From Calothrix sp. C42_A2020_038 (GTDB taxonomy: Bacteria; Cyanobacteriota; Cyanobacteriia; Cyanobacteriales; Nostocaceae), in contig JACYLQ010000007.1 of NCBI GenBank assembly GCA_015272395.1, positions 124,001 through 188,000 of the forward strand: DNA of 64,000 nt, written 5' to 3'. The first letter of the stretch is position 1. Every line of letters begins with the position of its first letter. This document shows positions 63,554 through 64,000 of the stretch, one piece after another. A model generated the notes under the pieces. That model was not told where the DNA came from, ran no database searches, and saw only the letters and a program-made list of their open reading frames with translations. The translations under genes and the position numbers were made by a program.

Positions 63554-64000
63554 CTTGATCTCCTAATCCTAAATATTAATTATTGTTTCAAGTTCAACAA
63601 ATAGTATTTTTTCCAAATGATAAAAATTGAAATGCTTTAGCTTACTCCCTATTTCTCATTCGGAAAGCCATTTGCTTCTGTGTATCTTACACTACTCATT
63701 ATACTATGATGCTATTACTGACAGTAAAATTAAGAAAAAATAAAATTTGTTAAATTACTCCGGATATCAAACAGTTTCAATAGCTTCTGTAGTTTTTTTA
63801 CTGGCTGTTGATACAAAAGATGATAATGTTGAGTTTACCGTACTTAGCTTTTTAGTATTTACACTACTTAAAATATTTAAATTCCTGACTTCGTAAAATT
63901 TGATCGGCATATTATTTTTTATATCGGTTTTCCTGAATTTGAAAGTGATATCAACCGTATTTTCAAGCATTTCAAATCTCATTACTATAAGGACATACGA
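63554..64000. other. Right-end region
   Basis: The region is AT-rich. A 71-codon frame on the minus strand (63767-63982) has no clear ribosome-binding site and no recognised family. I list it separately with low confidence. Nothing else is supported. Confidence 0.4.
63767..63982 (-). CDS. Possible small protein, unrecognised
   Basis: The frame encodes 71 residues starting MRFEMLENTVDITFKFRKTDIK and ending in a Ser/Thr-rich tail (STLSSFVSTASKKTTEAIE). No motif, signal peptide or family is recognised and no purine-rich site precedes the ATG. It may be a small gene or chance. Confidence 0.25.
   Translation of the reverse strand: MRFEMLENTVDITFKFRKTDIKNNMPIKFYEVRNLNILSSVNTKKLSTVNSTLSSFVSTASKKTTEAIETV

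Overview
This 64 kb window is chromosomal DNA from a cyanobacterium, probably a filamentous form of the Nostocales type. Evidence for this is the crtP-crtB carotenoid pair, a Rieske-containing CrtU/CruE-like carotenoid enzyme, a KaiB-domain protein, a PilT, DUF3611 and DUF5673 membrane proteins, a very large multi-PAS histidine kinase, and intergenic heptamer-type short tandem repeats. The genus cannot be read from the sequence. The palindrome GGCGCC occurs about 67 times by eye, roughly one per kb, where about four would be expected in DNA of this AT-rich composition. The classical cyanobacterial palindrome GCGATCGC occurs only four times.

Layout. 1-0.4 kb: 3' end of a serine-hydrolase/beta-lactamase-like gene. 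0.7-11 kb: a cell-surface polysaccharide cluster with two divergent arms (Wzc-like co-polymerase and Wzx-like flippase on the minus strand; Wzy-like polymerase/ligase and three glycosyltransferases on the plus strand), closed by a convergent WecG/TagA/CpsF transferase. 11-21 kb: outer-membrane protein, amino-acid/amide-type ABC binding lipoprotein, tRNA-Ser(GCU), crtB-crtP, a PhzF-like isomerase, RlpA and aspartate kinase. 22.5-27.4 kb: a chaperone-usher pilus locus (secreted two-cysteine pilin, PapD-like chaperone, divergent usher-like barrel) that has collected repeats and lacks GGCGCC. 27.5-37 kb: DUF3611 protein, glycosyltransferase, TetR regulator next to a Tat-signal FAD/Rieske carotenoid-type enzyme, DUF5673 protein, DUF89 damage-control phosphatase and type II NADH dehydrogenase. 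37.3-43.3 kb: a complete ABC-2 exporter (two permeases, a double-ATPase, an HlyD-type adaptor). 43.5-46.4 kb: a membrane-linked Hsp70/actin-like pair. 46.7-51.7 kb: a TPR protein divergent from an XPB-like helicase plus Bax1/DUF790 nuclease pair, bracketed by a 32-bp imperfect direct repeat and without GGCGCC. 51.7-56.6 kb: KaiB-domain fusion, PilT, a small membrane protein, UDP-GlcNAc 2-epimerase and a short gene resembling the start of xisI. 56.8-60.3 kb: PAS/GAF histidine kinase. 61.1-62.8 kb: two tandem paralogues of a heme-oxygenase-like fold with a diiron-oxidase ligand pattern, one of which has lost two presumed ligands. 63-63.6 kb: SH3/peptidoglycan-binding exported protein.

Mobile debris is common although no transposase gene is present. 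Four segments carry the conserved right-end signature of IS200/IS605-type elements (AGAATCCC, a hairpin, then a terminal TCAA), which is the omegaRNA end of TnpB elements. There is also an 83-bp dispersed repeat, several palindromic repeats and a MITE-like inverted repeat.

The strongest leads are the tandem heme-oxygenase-like pair with asymmetric metal ligands, the repeat-bounded XPB-Bax1 module, the chaperone-usher locus with its divergent usher, the orphan IS605 right ends, and the membrane Hsp70 pair.
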